Assembly: GCA_038200385.1 (NCBI GenBank)
Contig: JBBPYA010000352.1
Location: 1-6,790 of the forward strand
Length of the DNA stretch: 6,790 bases
DNA from: JBBPYA01 sp038200385
Lineage (GTDB): Bacteria > Actinomycetota > Actinomycetes > Mycobacteriales > Geodermatophilaceae
Reading direction: 5' to 3'
Position numbers and translations under genes: made by a program. Numbering within the stretch: the first letter of the stretch is position 1; the number at the start of each line of letters is the position of its first letter. Below are positions 1 through 5,935 of the stretch, one piece after another. The notes below the pieces were generated by a model that searched no databases, was not told the origin of the DNA, and saw nothing but the letters and a program-made list of their open reading frames with translations.

Positions 1-727
1 GATCGGCTTCCCGTTCCTGTCCGGCTACTACTCCAAGGACGCGATCATCGAGGCCGCCTTCGACAAGGGCGGGATCTCCGGCGTGCTGCTCGGCGGTGCC
101 GCAGCCGTCGGCGCCGGACTCACCGCGTTCTACATGACGCGGCTGATGCTGATGACGTTCTTCGGGGAGGCCCGCTGGGACAAGGGCGTGAACCCGCACG
201 AGTCGCCGACATCCATGACCGCACCGATGATCGTGCTGTCCCTCGGGTCGGTGTTCGCCGGGTTCCTGCTGGTGAACGTCTTCCCGCTCGAGCAGTGGCT
301 GGAGCCGGTGTTCGGTCCGCGCCCGGAGTCCACGCACCTGATCCCGCCGATAGTCGTGACGGCCCTGGTCGTCGTGCTGGTCGCGGTGGGCATCGCCGCG
401 GCGTGGTTGTTCGTCGGTCACCGCGAGGTTGCCCGCACCGCCCCGGTCTCGGTCACCGGCCTGGTGCGGGCCGCCCGGGCCAACCTGTACGGCGACGCCC
501 TGAACGAGTCGGTGTTCATGCGGCCCGGGCAGTGGTTGACCCGGTTCCTGGTCTACGTCGACAACAAGGGGGTCGACGGGGCGGTGAACGGCGTGGCGGC
601 CCTGATGGGTGGCAGCTCCGCCCGGCTCGGCCGCGCCCAGAACGGGTTCGTGCGCACCTACGCCCTCGGCATGCTCGGAGGATCGATCCTGGTGGTGGCC
701 GCACTGCTCGCGGTGAGGTTCGGCTAG
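1..727 (+). CDS. nuoL: NADH-quinone oxidoreductase subunit L, C-terminal part (5' end outside window)
   Basis: NuoL is the most distal antiporter-like membrane subunit of complex I; it helps pump protons across the cytoplasmic membrane as NADH reduces menaquinone. The frame is open from base 2, giving 241 visible residues. It opens with GFPFLSGYYSKD, the conserved stretch that holds the lysine matching Lys399 of E. coli NuoL (from memory). Several hydrophobic helices follow. The segment from NLYGDALNESVF onward looks like the long amphipathic lateral helix, and the final hydrophobic segment, GMLGGSILVVAALLAV, is the closing membrane anchor. The stop is TAG at 725-727, and its last base is the first base of the nuoM start. 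The gene is partial only because the window cuts it; I see no frameshift. An internal ATG at 83 is not the real start, because homology runs upstream of it. Confidence 0.95.
   Translation, partial: IGFPFLSGYYSKDAIIEAAFDKGGISGVLLGGAAAVGAGLTAFYMTRLMLMTFFGEARWDKGVNPHESPTSMTAPMIVLSLGSVFAGFLLVNVFPLEQWLEPVFGPRPESTHLIPPIVVTALVVVLVAVGIAAAWLFVGHREVARTAPVSVTGLVRAARANLYGDALNESVFMRPGQWLTRFLVYVDNKGVDGAVNGVAALMGGSSARLGRAQNGFVRTYALGMLGGSILVVAALLAVRFG
712..718 (+). promoter_or_regulatory. Ribosome binding site for nuoM
   Basis: GGTGAGG lies inside the end of nuoL, 8 bases before the GTG at 727. It supports GTG 727 as the nuoM start and so the one-base overlap of the two genes. Confidence 0.5.
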
Positions 728-2250
728 TGGCCATCCTGCTGCTCATCACCGTGCTGCTGCCGCTGGCCGGCGCGATCGTCGTGGCCGCGCTGCCCGGCGA
801 CCGCCAACTTCTGGCCAAGCAGCTCACCCTCGGGGTCTCGCTGGTGGTCCTGGTCCTCACGCTGGCCATGGCCGTCCGCTTCGACACCGGTGGGTCACGC
901 TTCCAGTTCAGCTCCTCCTACACCTGGATCGCCGACTTCGGGGTCCGCTTCTCCCTCGGCGTCGACGGGATCGCCGTCGTCCTGATCGCGTTGATCGGTG
1001 TCCTCGTCCCGATCGTGGTCGCCGCCTCCTGGAACGATCAGCCGGCCGGCGAGCGCACGATGAAGGCCTTCTTCGCCTGGGTGCTCGTCCTGGAGACGAT
1101 GATGATCGGGGTCTTCGCGGCCACCGACATCTTCCTGTTCTACGTGTTCTTCGAGGTCATGCTGATCCCGATGTACTTCCTGATCGGGAGCTTCGGGGGA
1201 CCGCGCCGGCAGTACGCGGCAGTGAAGTTCTTCCTGTACAGCCTGCTCGGCGGCCTGATCATGCTGGCCTCGGTGATCGGCCTGTACGTGATCAGCAGCC
1301 GCCAGCTGGGCCAGGGCACGTTCGCCTTCGACGCGCTCCGCCAGTTGGACATCACGCCGGGCACCGAGAAGCTGCTGTTCCTCGGGTTCTTCCTCGCCTT
1401 CGCGATCAAGGCTCCGCTGGTGCCGTTCCATACCTGGCTGCCCGACGCCGGTGCCGAGGCGCCGATCGGCGGTGGTGTGCTGCTCGTCGGCGTCCTGGAC
1501 AAGGTGGGGACGTTCGGGTTCCTCCGGTACTGCCTGCCGCTGTTCCCCGACGCCTCCCGGTACTTCGCACCGCTGGCCCTCGTGCTGTCGGTGGTCGGCA
1601 TCTTCTACGGGGCGCTGCTGGCGATGGGGCAGAGCGACATGAAGCGGCTGGTCGCCTACACCTCGATCGCGCACTTCGGTTTCATCGGGCTGGGGGTGTT
1701 CGCGTTCACGTCGCAGGCCGCCACCGGTGCGGTGCTGTACATGGTCAACCACGGCATCTCCACCGGCGCGCTGTTCCTGATCGTCGGCATCCTGATCAAC
1801 CGGCGCGGGTCCCGGCTGCTCAGGGACTACGGCGGACTGGCCCGCGTCGCGCCGCTGCTCGGCGGAGCGTTCCTCCTGGTCGGGCTGAGCTCGCTAGCGC
1901 TGCCCGGCACGAACAGTTTCGTCAGCGAGTTCCTCGTCCTGGTCGGGTCGTTCACCACGCAGCCGGCGTTCGCGATCATCGGGACGGTCGGCATCATCCT
2001 GGCCGCGCTGTACATCCTGCTGATGTACCAACGCACGATGCACGGGGCAACGAACCCGCTGTTGTCGGCAGTCCGCGACCTGGACAAGCGGGAAGTGGCT
2101 ACTCTCGCCCCGCTGGTGGCGCTCATCATCGTCCTCGGCGTGTACCCCAAACCGGTCCTGGACATCATCACCCCGGCGGTGCAAGCGACGATGGTCGACC
2201 TGGGCACCGTCGACCCGCAGCCCACGGTCGCTGAGGAGGCTGGTCGCTGA
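727..2250 (+). CDS. nuoM: NADH-quinone oxidoreductase subunit M
   Basis: NuoM is the middle antiporter-like proton-translocating subunit of the complex I membrane arm. The protein is 507 residues, a normal family length, and is almost entirely hydrophobic helices. Visible proton-path residues are Glu143 (FFEVMLIPMY), Lys228 (FAIKAPLVPFHTWLPD, with His235), Lys259 (VLDKVGTFG), His318 (SIAHFGFI) and Glu401 (SFVSEFLVL) near the C-terminus. These match the Glu/Lys/Lys/Glu pattern known for the family. The GTG start at 727 is chosen because it begins a typical hydrophobic N-terminus (MAILLLITVLLPLAG), has an SD-like GGTGAGG before it, and overlaps the nuoL TAG by one base. The open frame continues upstream to 295, but that part is an out-of-frame reading of nuoL. 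The stop TGA at 2248-2250 shares its A with the nuoN ATG. Confidence 0.96.
   Translation: MAILLLITVLLPLAGAIVVAALPGDRQLLAKQLTLGVSLVVLVLTLAMAVRFDTGGSRFQFSSSYTWIADFGVRFSLGVDGIAVVLIALIGVLVPIVVAASWNDQPAGERTMKAFFAWVLVLETMMIGVFAATDIFLFYVFFEVMLIPMYFLIGSFGGPRRQYAAVKFFLYSLLGGLIMLASVIGLYVISSRQLGQGTFAFDALRQLDITPGTEKLLFLGFFLAFAIKAPLVPFHTWLPDAGAEAPIGGGVLLVGVLDKVGTFGFLRYCLPLFPDASRYFAPLALVLSVVGIFYGALLAMGQSDMKRLVAYTSIAHFGFIGLGVFAFTSQAATGAVLYMVNHGISTGALFLIVGILINRRGSRLLRDYGGLARVAPLLGGAFLLVGLSSLALPGTNSFVSEFLVLVGSFTTQPAFAIIGTVGIILAALYILLMYQRTMHGATNPLLSAVRDLDKREVATLAPLVALIIVLGVYPKPVLDIITPAVQATMVDLGTVDPQPTVAEEAGR
2233..2239 (+). promoter_or_regulatory. Ribosome binding site for nuoN
   Basis: GAGGAGG within the last codons of nuoM lies 10 bases before the nuoN ATG at 2250. 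This is a strong Shine-Dalgarno match and fixes the TGATG stop/start overlap as the nuoN start. Confidence 0.65.
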
Positions 2251-3782
2251 TGCCGATCGAAGCTCCCTCGGTCGACTACGCCGGGCTCGCCCCGGTGCTG
2301 TTCGTCCTCGGCGCGGCGCTGGTCGGCGTGCTCGTCGAGGCCTTCGTCCCCCGTGCCTACCGGTGGGGCACCCAGCTCACGGTCGCGCTGGTCGGCACGA
2401 TCGGTGCGGTCGTTTCCGCCGCCGCCGCGGCAGGCACCCAGGAACTCACCGTCGCCCGCGCGGTCGCGGTGGACGGGCCGGCGTTGTTCCTGGAGGGCAC
2501 CCTCGGGTTGCTCGGCGTGCTGGCCGTCCTGATGCTGGCCGAGAGGTCGCCGGACATGGGCGGCAGCGCCTTCGTGGCGCAGGCCGCGATCCCGGCCGGC
2601 ACCGCCCGCGACCGCCAGCTGATGGTGCTCGGGCGCACCCAGACCGAGGTCTTCCCGCTGGCCAGCTTCGCGCTGTCCGGGATGATGATCTTCGCCGCAG
2701 CGAACAACCTGCTCGTGATGTTCGTCGCGCTCGAGGTGCTCTCGCTGCCGCTGTACCTCATGTCGGGGCTGGCCCGGCGGCGGCGCCTGCTGTCCCAGGA
2801 AGCTGCCCTGAAGTACTTCCTGCTCGGCGCGTTCACCGCGGCGTTCTTCCTGTACGGGCTGGCCCTGCTGTACGGGTACGCCGGCACCGTCGACCTGCGC
2901 GGCATCTTCGACTCCGCCGCCGGCACGGACAAGAGCGACGCCCTGCTCGTGATCGGCCTGGCGCTGCTGCTGGTCGGGCTGCTGTTCAAGGCCGGCGTCG
3001 CGCCGTTCCACGCCTGGACCCCGGACGTGTACCAGGGCGCCCCGACGTCGGTCACCGCGTTCATGGCGGCGTGCACGAAGGTGGCCGCGTTCGGCGCCAT
3101 CCTGCGCGTGCTGTATGTCGGGTTCGGCAACAACGACTGGACCTGGCGCCCGGTGATCTACGGGGTGGCGATCGTGACCCTCGTCGTGGGGTCCGTGCTG
3201 GCCCTCACCCAGACCGACGTCAAGCGGATGCTGGCCTACTCCTCGATCGCGCACGCCGGGTTCATCCTGACCGGGACGATCGCCAACGATCCGGCCGGGC
3301 TGTCCAGCACGATGTTCTACCTGTTGACGTACGGCCTGACGTCGATCGGCGCCTTCGCCGTCGTCACCCTGGTCCGGGACGCCGACGGCGAGGCCGGACA
3401 CCTCTCGGCGTGGGCCGGCCTGGCCAAGCGCTCCCCGCTGGTCGCCGGGGTGTTCTCGCTGTTCCTCCTGGCCCTGGCCGGGATTCCCCTGACCAGCGGT
3501 TTCACCGGGAAGTTCGTGGTGTTCCGGGCCGCACTGAACGCCGGAGCCGCCCCGCTGGTGGTCATCGCTTTGCTGGCCAGCGCCGTGGCGGCGTTCTTCT
3601 ACGTCCGTGTCATCGTGCTCATGTACTTCTCCGAGCCGGCGGCGGAGGGCCCCACCGTGGCCGTGCCCGGCCTGCTCACGACCATTGCGCTGGCGATCGC
3701 CACGGCCGCCACGGTCCTGCTCGGTGTCGTCCCCGGCGCCGTACTGGACTTGGCGAACCAGGCTGCCCAGTTCGCCGGTTAG
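2250..3782 (+). CDS. nuoN: NADH-quinone oxidoreductase subunit N
   Basis: NuoN is the third antiporter-like subunit of the complex I membrane arm, next to the quinone-binding side. The protein has 510 residues. Visible signature residues are Glu162 (FVALEVLSLPLYLMSG), Lys188 (EAALKYFLLGAF), Lys247 in LLFKAGVAPFHAWTPDVYQGAPT, Lys277 (ACTKVAAFG), His335 (SSIAHAGFIL) and Lys421 (SGFTGKF), the last matching the C-terminal lysine typical of NuoN where NuoM has a glutamate. A hydrophilic loop at about residues 98-136 is larger than in the E. coli protein; such a loop is, to my knowledge, usual in actinobacterial NuoN. The start is the ATG overlapping the nuoM stop, with a good SD. The stop is TAG at 3780-3782. 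This is the last nuo gene, and no terminator-like hairpin is evident before the next gene. Confidence 0.96.
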   Translation: MPIEAPSVDYAGLAPVLFVLGAALVGVLVEAFVPRAYRWGTQLTVALVGTIGAVVSAAAAAGTQELTVARAVAVDGPALFLEGTLGLLGVLAVLMLAERSPDMGGSAFVAQAAIPAGTARDRQLMVLGRTQTEVFPLASFALSGMMIFAAANNLLVMFVALEVLSLPLYLMSGLARRRRLLSQEAALKYFLLGAFTAAFFLYGLALLYGYAGTVDLRGIFDSAAGTDKSDALLVIGLALLLVGLLFKAGVAPFHAWTPDVYQGAPTSVTAFMAACTKVAAFGAILRVLYVGFGNNDWTWRPVIYGVAIVTLVVGSVLALTQTDVKRMLAYSSIAHAGFILTGTIANDPAGLSSTMFYLLTYGLTSIGAFAVVTLVRDADGEAGHLSAWAGLAKRSPLVAGVFSLFLLALAGIPLTSGFTGKFVVFRAALNAGAAPLVVIALLASAVAAFFYVRVIVLMYFSEPAAEGPTVAVPGLLTTIALAIATAATVLLGVVPGAVLDLANQAAQFAG

Positions 3783-3793
3783 GAACTCGGTAG

Positions 3794-4795
3794 GTGATGA
3801 CCGCATCCGGACTGCTCGGGATCGACGTCGCCGACCCGCAGCTGCAGGCGGTGATCGGAGCCGGGCTGGACGAGGTCGAGGAGAGCCTGCAGCGGGCGCT
3901 GTCCAGCAGCGACCCGTTCGTCCAGGAGACGTCCCGGCACCTGATGCTCGCCGGCGGAAAGCGGTTCCGGCCCCTGCTGGTGTTGCTCGCAGCCGCGGTG
4001 GGGGACCCGAAAAGGCCCGGCGTGGTGCCCGCGGCGGTGGTCGTGGAACTGACCCACCTGGCCACGCTGTACCACGACGACGTGATGGACGAGGCCGTCG
4101 TACGCCGGGGTGCGTCCAGCGCGAACAGCCGGTGGGACAACACGGTGGCGATCCTGACCGGCGACTTCCTCTTCGCGCGCGCGTCGGACATCCTGGCCGA
4201 CCTGGGCCCGGAGGCGGTGCGGCTGCAGGCCCGCACGTTCGAGCGGCTCGTGACCGGCCAGATCCGGGAAACCGTCGGTCCGGCCGACGGGGTCGAGCCG
4301 ATCGAGCACTACCTGCAGGTGCTGACCGAGAAGACCGGCTCGCTGATCGCCACCTCCGCCCGCTTCGGGGCCCTGTTCGGCGGGGTGCAGCCGGAGCTGG
4401 TCGAGGCGTTGACCCGGTTCGGGGAGCTGATCGGGATCGCCTTCCAGCTCTCCGACGACCTGCTCGACATCGCCTCGGACTCCGCTCAGCTCGGCAAGAT
4501 CGCCGGCACCGATCTGCGCGAGGGCATCCGGACCCTGCCGATGCTGCACGCGCTGGCCGGGACCGATCCGGCGGAGAGCAGGCTGCGCGAGCTGCTGGAC
4601 CAGGACCTGTCCGACGACGCCCGGCACGGCGAGGCGCTGCAGCTGCTGCGCCGATCCCCTGCGATGGTTCGCGCGCGGCAGACCCTGACCGACTGCGCCG
4701 ACCGGGCCCGGGCCAGCCTCGAGGTGGTGCCGGCCGGTGCCGCCCGGGACGCCTTGATCATGCTGTGCGACTACGTGCTGGAGCGGACCGGCTGA
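3794..4795 (+). CDS. Long-chain trans-polyprenyl diphosphate synthase (menaquinone side chain)
   Basis: This class I trans-prenyltransferase adds isopentenyl diphosphate units to an allylic primer to build a long all-trans chain. Counting from the GTG, the 333-residue protein shows AGGKRFRP (53-60, substrate diphosphate binding), the first aspartate-rich motif DDVMD (95-99), KT at 180-181, the second aspartate-rich motif DDLLD (221-225) and TDLREGIRTLP (239-249). The residue five places before the first motif is Ala, as in E. coli octaprenyl synthase IspB and unlike the aromatic residue of short-chain synthases, so a long product is likely; chain length cannot be read. GTG 3794 has AGGA (3781-3784) 9 bases upstream; the next codon, ATG 3797, is an equally possible start and differs by one residue. 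It lies 11 bases after nuoN and is probably co-transcribed. The menaquinone role is inferred from this position and the family. Confidence 0.92.
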   Translation: MMTASGLLGIDVADPQLQAVIGAGLDEVEESLQRALSSSDPFVQETSRHLMLAGGKRFRPLLVLLAAAVGDPKRPGVVPAAVVVELTHLATLYHDDVMDEAVVRRGASSANSRWDNTVAILTGDFLFARASDILADLGPEAVRLQARTFERLVTGQIRETVGPADGVEPIEHYLQVLTEKTGSLIATSARFGALFGGVQPELVEALTRFGELIGIAFQLSDDLLDIASDSAQLGKIAGTDLREGIRTLPMLHALAGTDPAESRLRELLDQDLSDDARHGEALQLLRRSPAMVRARQTLTDCADRARASLEVVPAGAARDALIMLCDYVLERTG

Positions 4796-4814
4796 GGCTT
4801 CGGGGCGCTCAGCC
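4790..4814. terminator. Bidirectional hairpin between convergent genes
   Basis: GGCTGAG (4790-4796) and CTCAGCC (4808-4814) form a perfect 7-bp inverted repeat around an 11-base loop, and GC at 4797-4798 could pair with GC at 4805-4806 inside it. The TGA of the polyprenyl synthase (4793-4795) lies in one arm and the TGA of the minus-strand cupredoxin gene (TCA at 4809-4811) in the other. No T-tract follows on either strand, as is common for actinobacterial hairpin terminators. Function as a two-way terminator is inferred from structure and position. Confidence 0.5.
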
Positions 4815-5237
4815 CGAGACGATCAACTCCCCGGACATCTGCGGGTGCACGGTGCAGATGAGGTTGTAGGTTCCCGGCTCCGAGGGGGCCACGAAGGTCG
4901 CGGACTCGCCCTGCTGCAGGACGGGCTCGCTGAATGCGCCGGCGGCGTCGTTAGCGTTGTGCGGTGCGCTGTCCTCGTTGATCACCGTCACGGTGGTGCC
5001 GGGGGCGACGGTCAGCGGGTCGCCGTAGGCGAAGTCCTTGATGGTGATGGTCGCCTCGGTGGTGGTGCCCTGTGAGCTGCCGGCCGCCGTCGAGCCGGTC
5101 GCGCTCGGCGAACCGGCGGTGGTCGGGATGGATCCCGATCCGGCGGTCGTGCCGCCGCCGGAGGAGCACCCGGCGAGGGCGAGGGTCACGCTGGCCAGGG
5201 CACCGGCGAGGACGAGTCTGCGGCGCTGAGTTGTCAT
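4809..5237 (-). CDS. Cupredoxin (amicyanin-like blue copper) lipoprotein
   Basis: This is a predicted outward-facing, membrane-anchored electron-transfer or copper-binding protein of 142 residues. Residues 1-23 are a lipoprotein signal peptide with arginines at 5-7, a hydrophobic core and the lipobox LAGC, putting the lipidated cysteine at 24. Residues 25-60 are a Ser/Gly/Thr-rich linker. The cupredoxin domain fills about 61-142. Type 1 copper ligands are evident: His93 (SAPHNA) and the C-terminal loop Cys128, His131, Met134 (CTVHPQM). The Cys-x2-His-x2-Met spacing is that of amicyanin rather than plastocyanin (x4). ATG 5237 is chosen because the signal peptide starts there; an upstream in-frame ATG at 5300 would add an unlikely extension and run through the promoter. 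No SD precedes this ATG, and a promoter-like element ends 7 bases before it, so the mRNA may be leaderless. It is divergent from the sigma gene. Partner and exact role are unknown. Confidence 0.9.
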   Translation of the reverse strand: MTTQRRRLVLAGALASVTLALAGCSSGGGTTAGSGSIPTTAGSPSATGSTAAGSSQGTTTEATITIKDFAYGDPLTVAPGTTVTVINEDSAPHNANDAAGAFSEPVLQQGESATFVAPSEPGTYNLICTVHPQMSGELIVSG

Positions 5238-5244
5238 GCCCGAG

Positions 5245-5272
5245 AATACGCAGCCAGGAAGCCCCCGGTTCA
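5245..5272 (-). promoter_or_regulatory. Candidate ECF (SigL-type) promoter for the cupredoxin gene
   Basis: Read on the minus strand, TGAACC (5272 to 5267) and CGTATT (5250 to 5245) are separated by exactly 16 bases. This fits the TGAACC / CGT-rich two-box pattern I recall for mycobacterial SigL. Placing the start of transcription 7 bases after the -10 box puts it at about 5238, one base before the ATG, which would make a leaderless message. The assignment is by eye. Confidence 0.55.
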
Positions 5273-5280
5273 CCGCGGAC

Positions 5281-5308
5281 TGAACTGGGATGCTCGGCAC
5301 AGCGTGTG
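5281..5308 (+). promoter_or_regulatory. Candidate autoregulatory ECF (SigL-type) promoter for the sigma operon
   Basis: TGAACT (5281-5286) and CGTGTG (5303-5308) have the same 16-base spacing as the element facing the other way. The predicted transcription start is near 5315, giving a leader of about 13 bases that begins with the Shine-Dalgarno sequence itself. ECF sigma genes commonly drive their own transcription, so this location is expected. The assignment is by eye. Confidence 0.55.
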
Positions 5309-5314
5309 GCTACC

Positions 5315-5321
5315 GGGAGGT
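5315..5321 (+). promoter_or_regulatory. Ribosome binding site for the sigma factor gene
   Basis: GGGAGGT lies 6 bases before ATG 5328. It selects this ATG over the in-frame GTG at 5304, which falls inside the predicted -10 box. Confidence 0.7.
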
Positions 5322-5327
5322 GCGCCG

Positions 5328-5834
5328 ATGCGGTCGGACGCGGAGTTGATGCGGGCGTTGCACGATGAGCACGCGCCGTCCCTGTGGTCGTTCACGCTGC
5401 GGTTGACCGGCGGTGACCACGCCCGTGCGCAGGACGTCGTCCAGGAGGCGTTGCTGCGGGCCTGGCGGCACCCGGAGGTCCTCGACCCCTCCCGCGGGTC
5501 GGCCCGGGCCTGGCTGTTCACGACCGCCCGCCGGATCGTCATCGACGAGTGGCGTCGCGGGGAGGTCCGCCCCGTCGTCTACACCGACCGGCTGCCCGAG
5601 ATCAGCTCCCCGGACGGGGTCGACGCGGCGCTGCAGGCGTGGCTGATCGAGGACGCGATGGCCTCCCTCACCCCGGCGCACCGTGACGTCCTCGTCGAGT
5701 GCTTCCTGCGCGGTCGCTCGGTGGCCGAGGCCGCCGTCAGCCTGGGGATCCCCGCCGGAACCGTCAAGTCGCGAACCCACTACGCGCTGCGCGCGCTGAA
5801 GCTCGTGTTCGAGGAGAGGGGCGTGACGCAGTGA
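5328..5834 (+). CDS. ECF-family RNA polymerase sigma factor, SigL-like
   Basis: This alternative sigma factor directs RNA polymerase to a small regulon. The protein has 168 residues and only the two ECF domains. Region 2 is at about 9-78: DVVQEALLRAWRHP (36-49) is region 2.2, which contacts core polymerase, and ARAWLFTTARRIVIDEWRR (60-78) covers regions 2.3/2.4, which melt and read the -10 box. Region 4 is at about 105-162, with the helix-turn-helix SVAEAAVSLGIPAGTVKSR (131-149) that reads the -35 box. From memory, phrases such as LMRALHDEHAPSLW, LLRAWRHPEV and the C-terminal ERGVTQ closely resemble M. tuberculosis SigL. The anti-sigma partner also resembles RslA, which supports the assignment, but orthology was not tested. 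The stop TGA (5832-5834) overlaps a GTG that starts a small frame leading to the anti-sigma gene. Nothing is truncated. Confidence 0.93.
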   Translation: MRSDAELMRALHDEHAPSLWSFTLRLTGGDHARAQDVVQEALLRAWRHPEVLDPSRGSARAWLFTTARRIVIDEWRRGEVRPVVYTDRLPEISSPDGVDAALQAWLIEDAMASLTPAHRDVLVECFLRGRSVAEAAVSLGIPAGTVKSRTHYALRALKLVFEERGVTQ

Positions 5835-5935
5835 ACGAGCGAGCCGGGGGACTGCGCGAGCGCGGCGAGCGATCCGGTGGTGTGCCGGTTCCCGCCGCGC
5901 ACCGGACCACCGGCCGCCGGACGGTGCGGCCATGA
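5831..5935 (+). CDS. Possible 34-residue bridging small protein or coupling ORF
   Basis: A GTG at 5831 overlaps the sigma stop as GTGA, and the frame runs 34 codons to TGA 5933-5935, which overlaps the anti-sigma ATG as ATGA. Purine-rich GAGGAGAGGGG (5811-5821) lies 9 bases before the GTG as a good SD. The predicted peptide (MNERAGGLRERGERS...RTVRP) is rich in Arg and Gly, with no signal peptide or domain that I recognise. The DNA contains four CGAGC words between 5836 and 5870, so it may instead be a dispersed intergenic repeat that happens to be open. It could be a real microprotein, a device that carries ribosomes to the anti-sigma start, or chance. The four-base overlap at both ends is the reason to list it. 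Confidence 0.3.
   Translation: MNERAGGLRERGERSGGVPVPAAHRTTGRRTVRP

Noticed and set aside
295..726. N-terminal extension of NuoM starting at 295
   Set aside because: This part reads nuoL out of frame as Arg/Gly/Pro-rich sequence unlike any NuoM; the GTG at 727 gives the normal N-terminus.
895..1752. 285-codon minus-strand frame opposite nuoM
   Set aside because: Same shadow pattern: Gln/Glu/Asp/His-rich antisense of hydrophobic helices, with no SD or domain.
1827..3806. 659-codon open frame on the minus strand opposite nuoM and nuoN
   Set aside because: It is antisense to two clear membrane-protein genes. Its composition (runs of Gln, Glu, His, Gly, Arg) is the complement of hydrophobic codons in G+C-rich DNA, with no recognisable domain.
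3607..4869. 420-codon plus-strand frame across the end of nuoN and the polyprenyl synthase
   Set aside because: It is out of frame with both recognised genes and is low-complexity Arg/Gly/Ala/Pro-rich.
5238..5300. Longer cupredoxin starting at ATG 5300 on the minus strand
   Set aside because: It would put 21 non-signal residues before a complete lipoprotein signal peptide and cover the predicted promoter.
5304..5327. Sigma factor start at GTG 5304
   Set aside because: It lies in the predicted -10 box and lacks an SD, whereas ATG 5328 has GGGAGGT six bases upstream.
5824..5932. Frameshift that would fuse the 34-codon frame to the anti-sigma gene as a longer N-terminus
   Set aside because: The stop/start overlap is clean, the anti-sigma domain is complete from its ATG, and the small peptide does not resemble the N-terminus of RslA as I remember it. 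It cannot be fully excluded without relatives.
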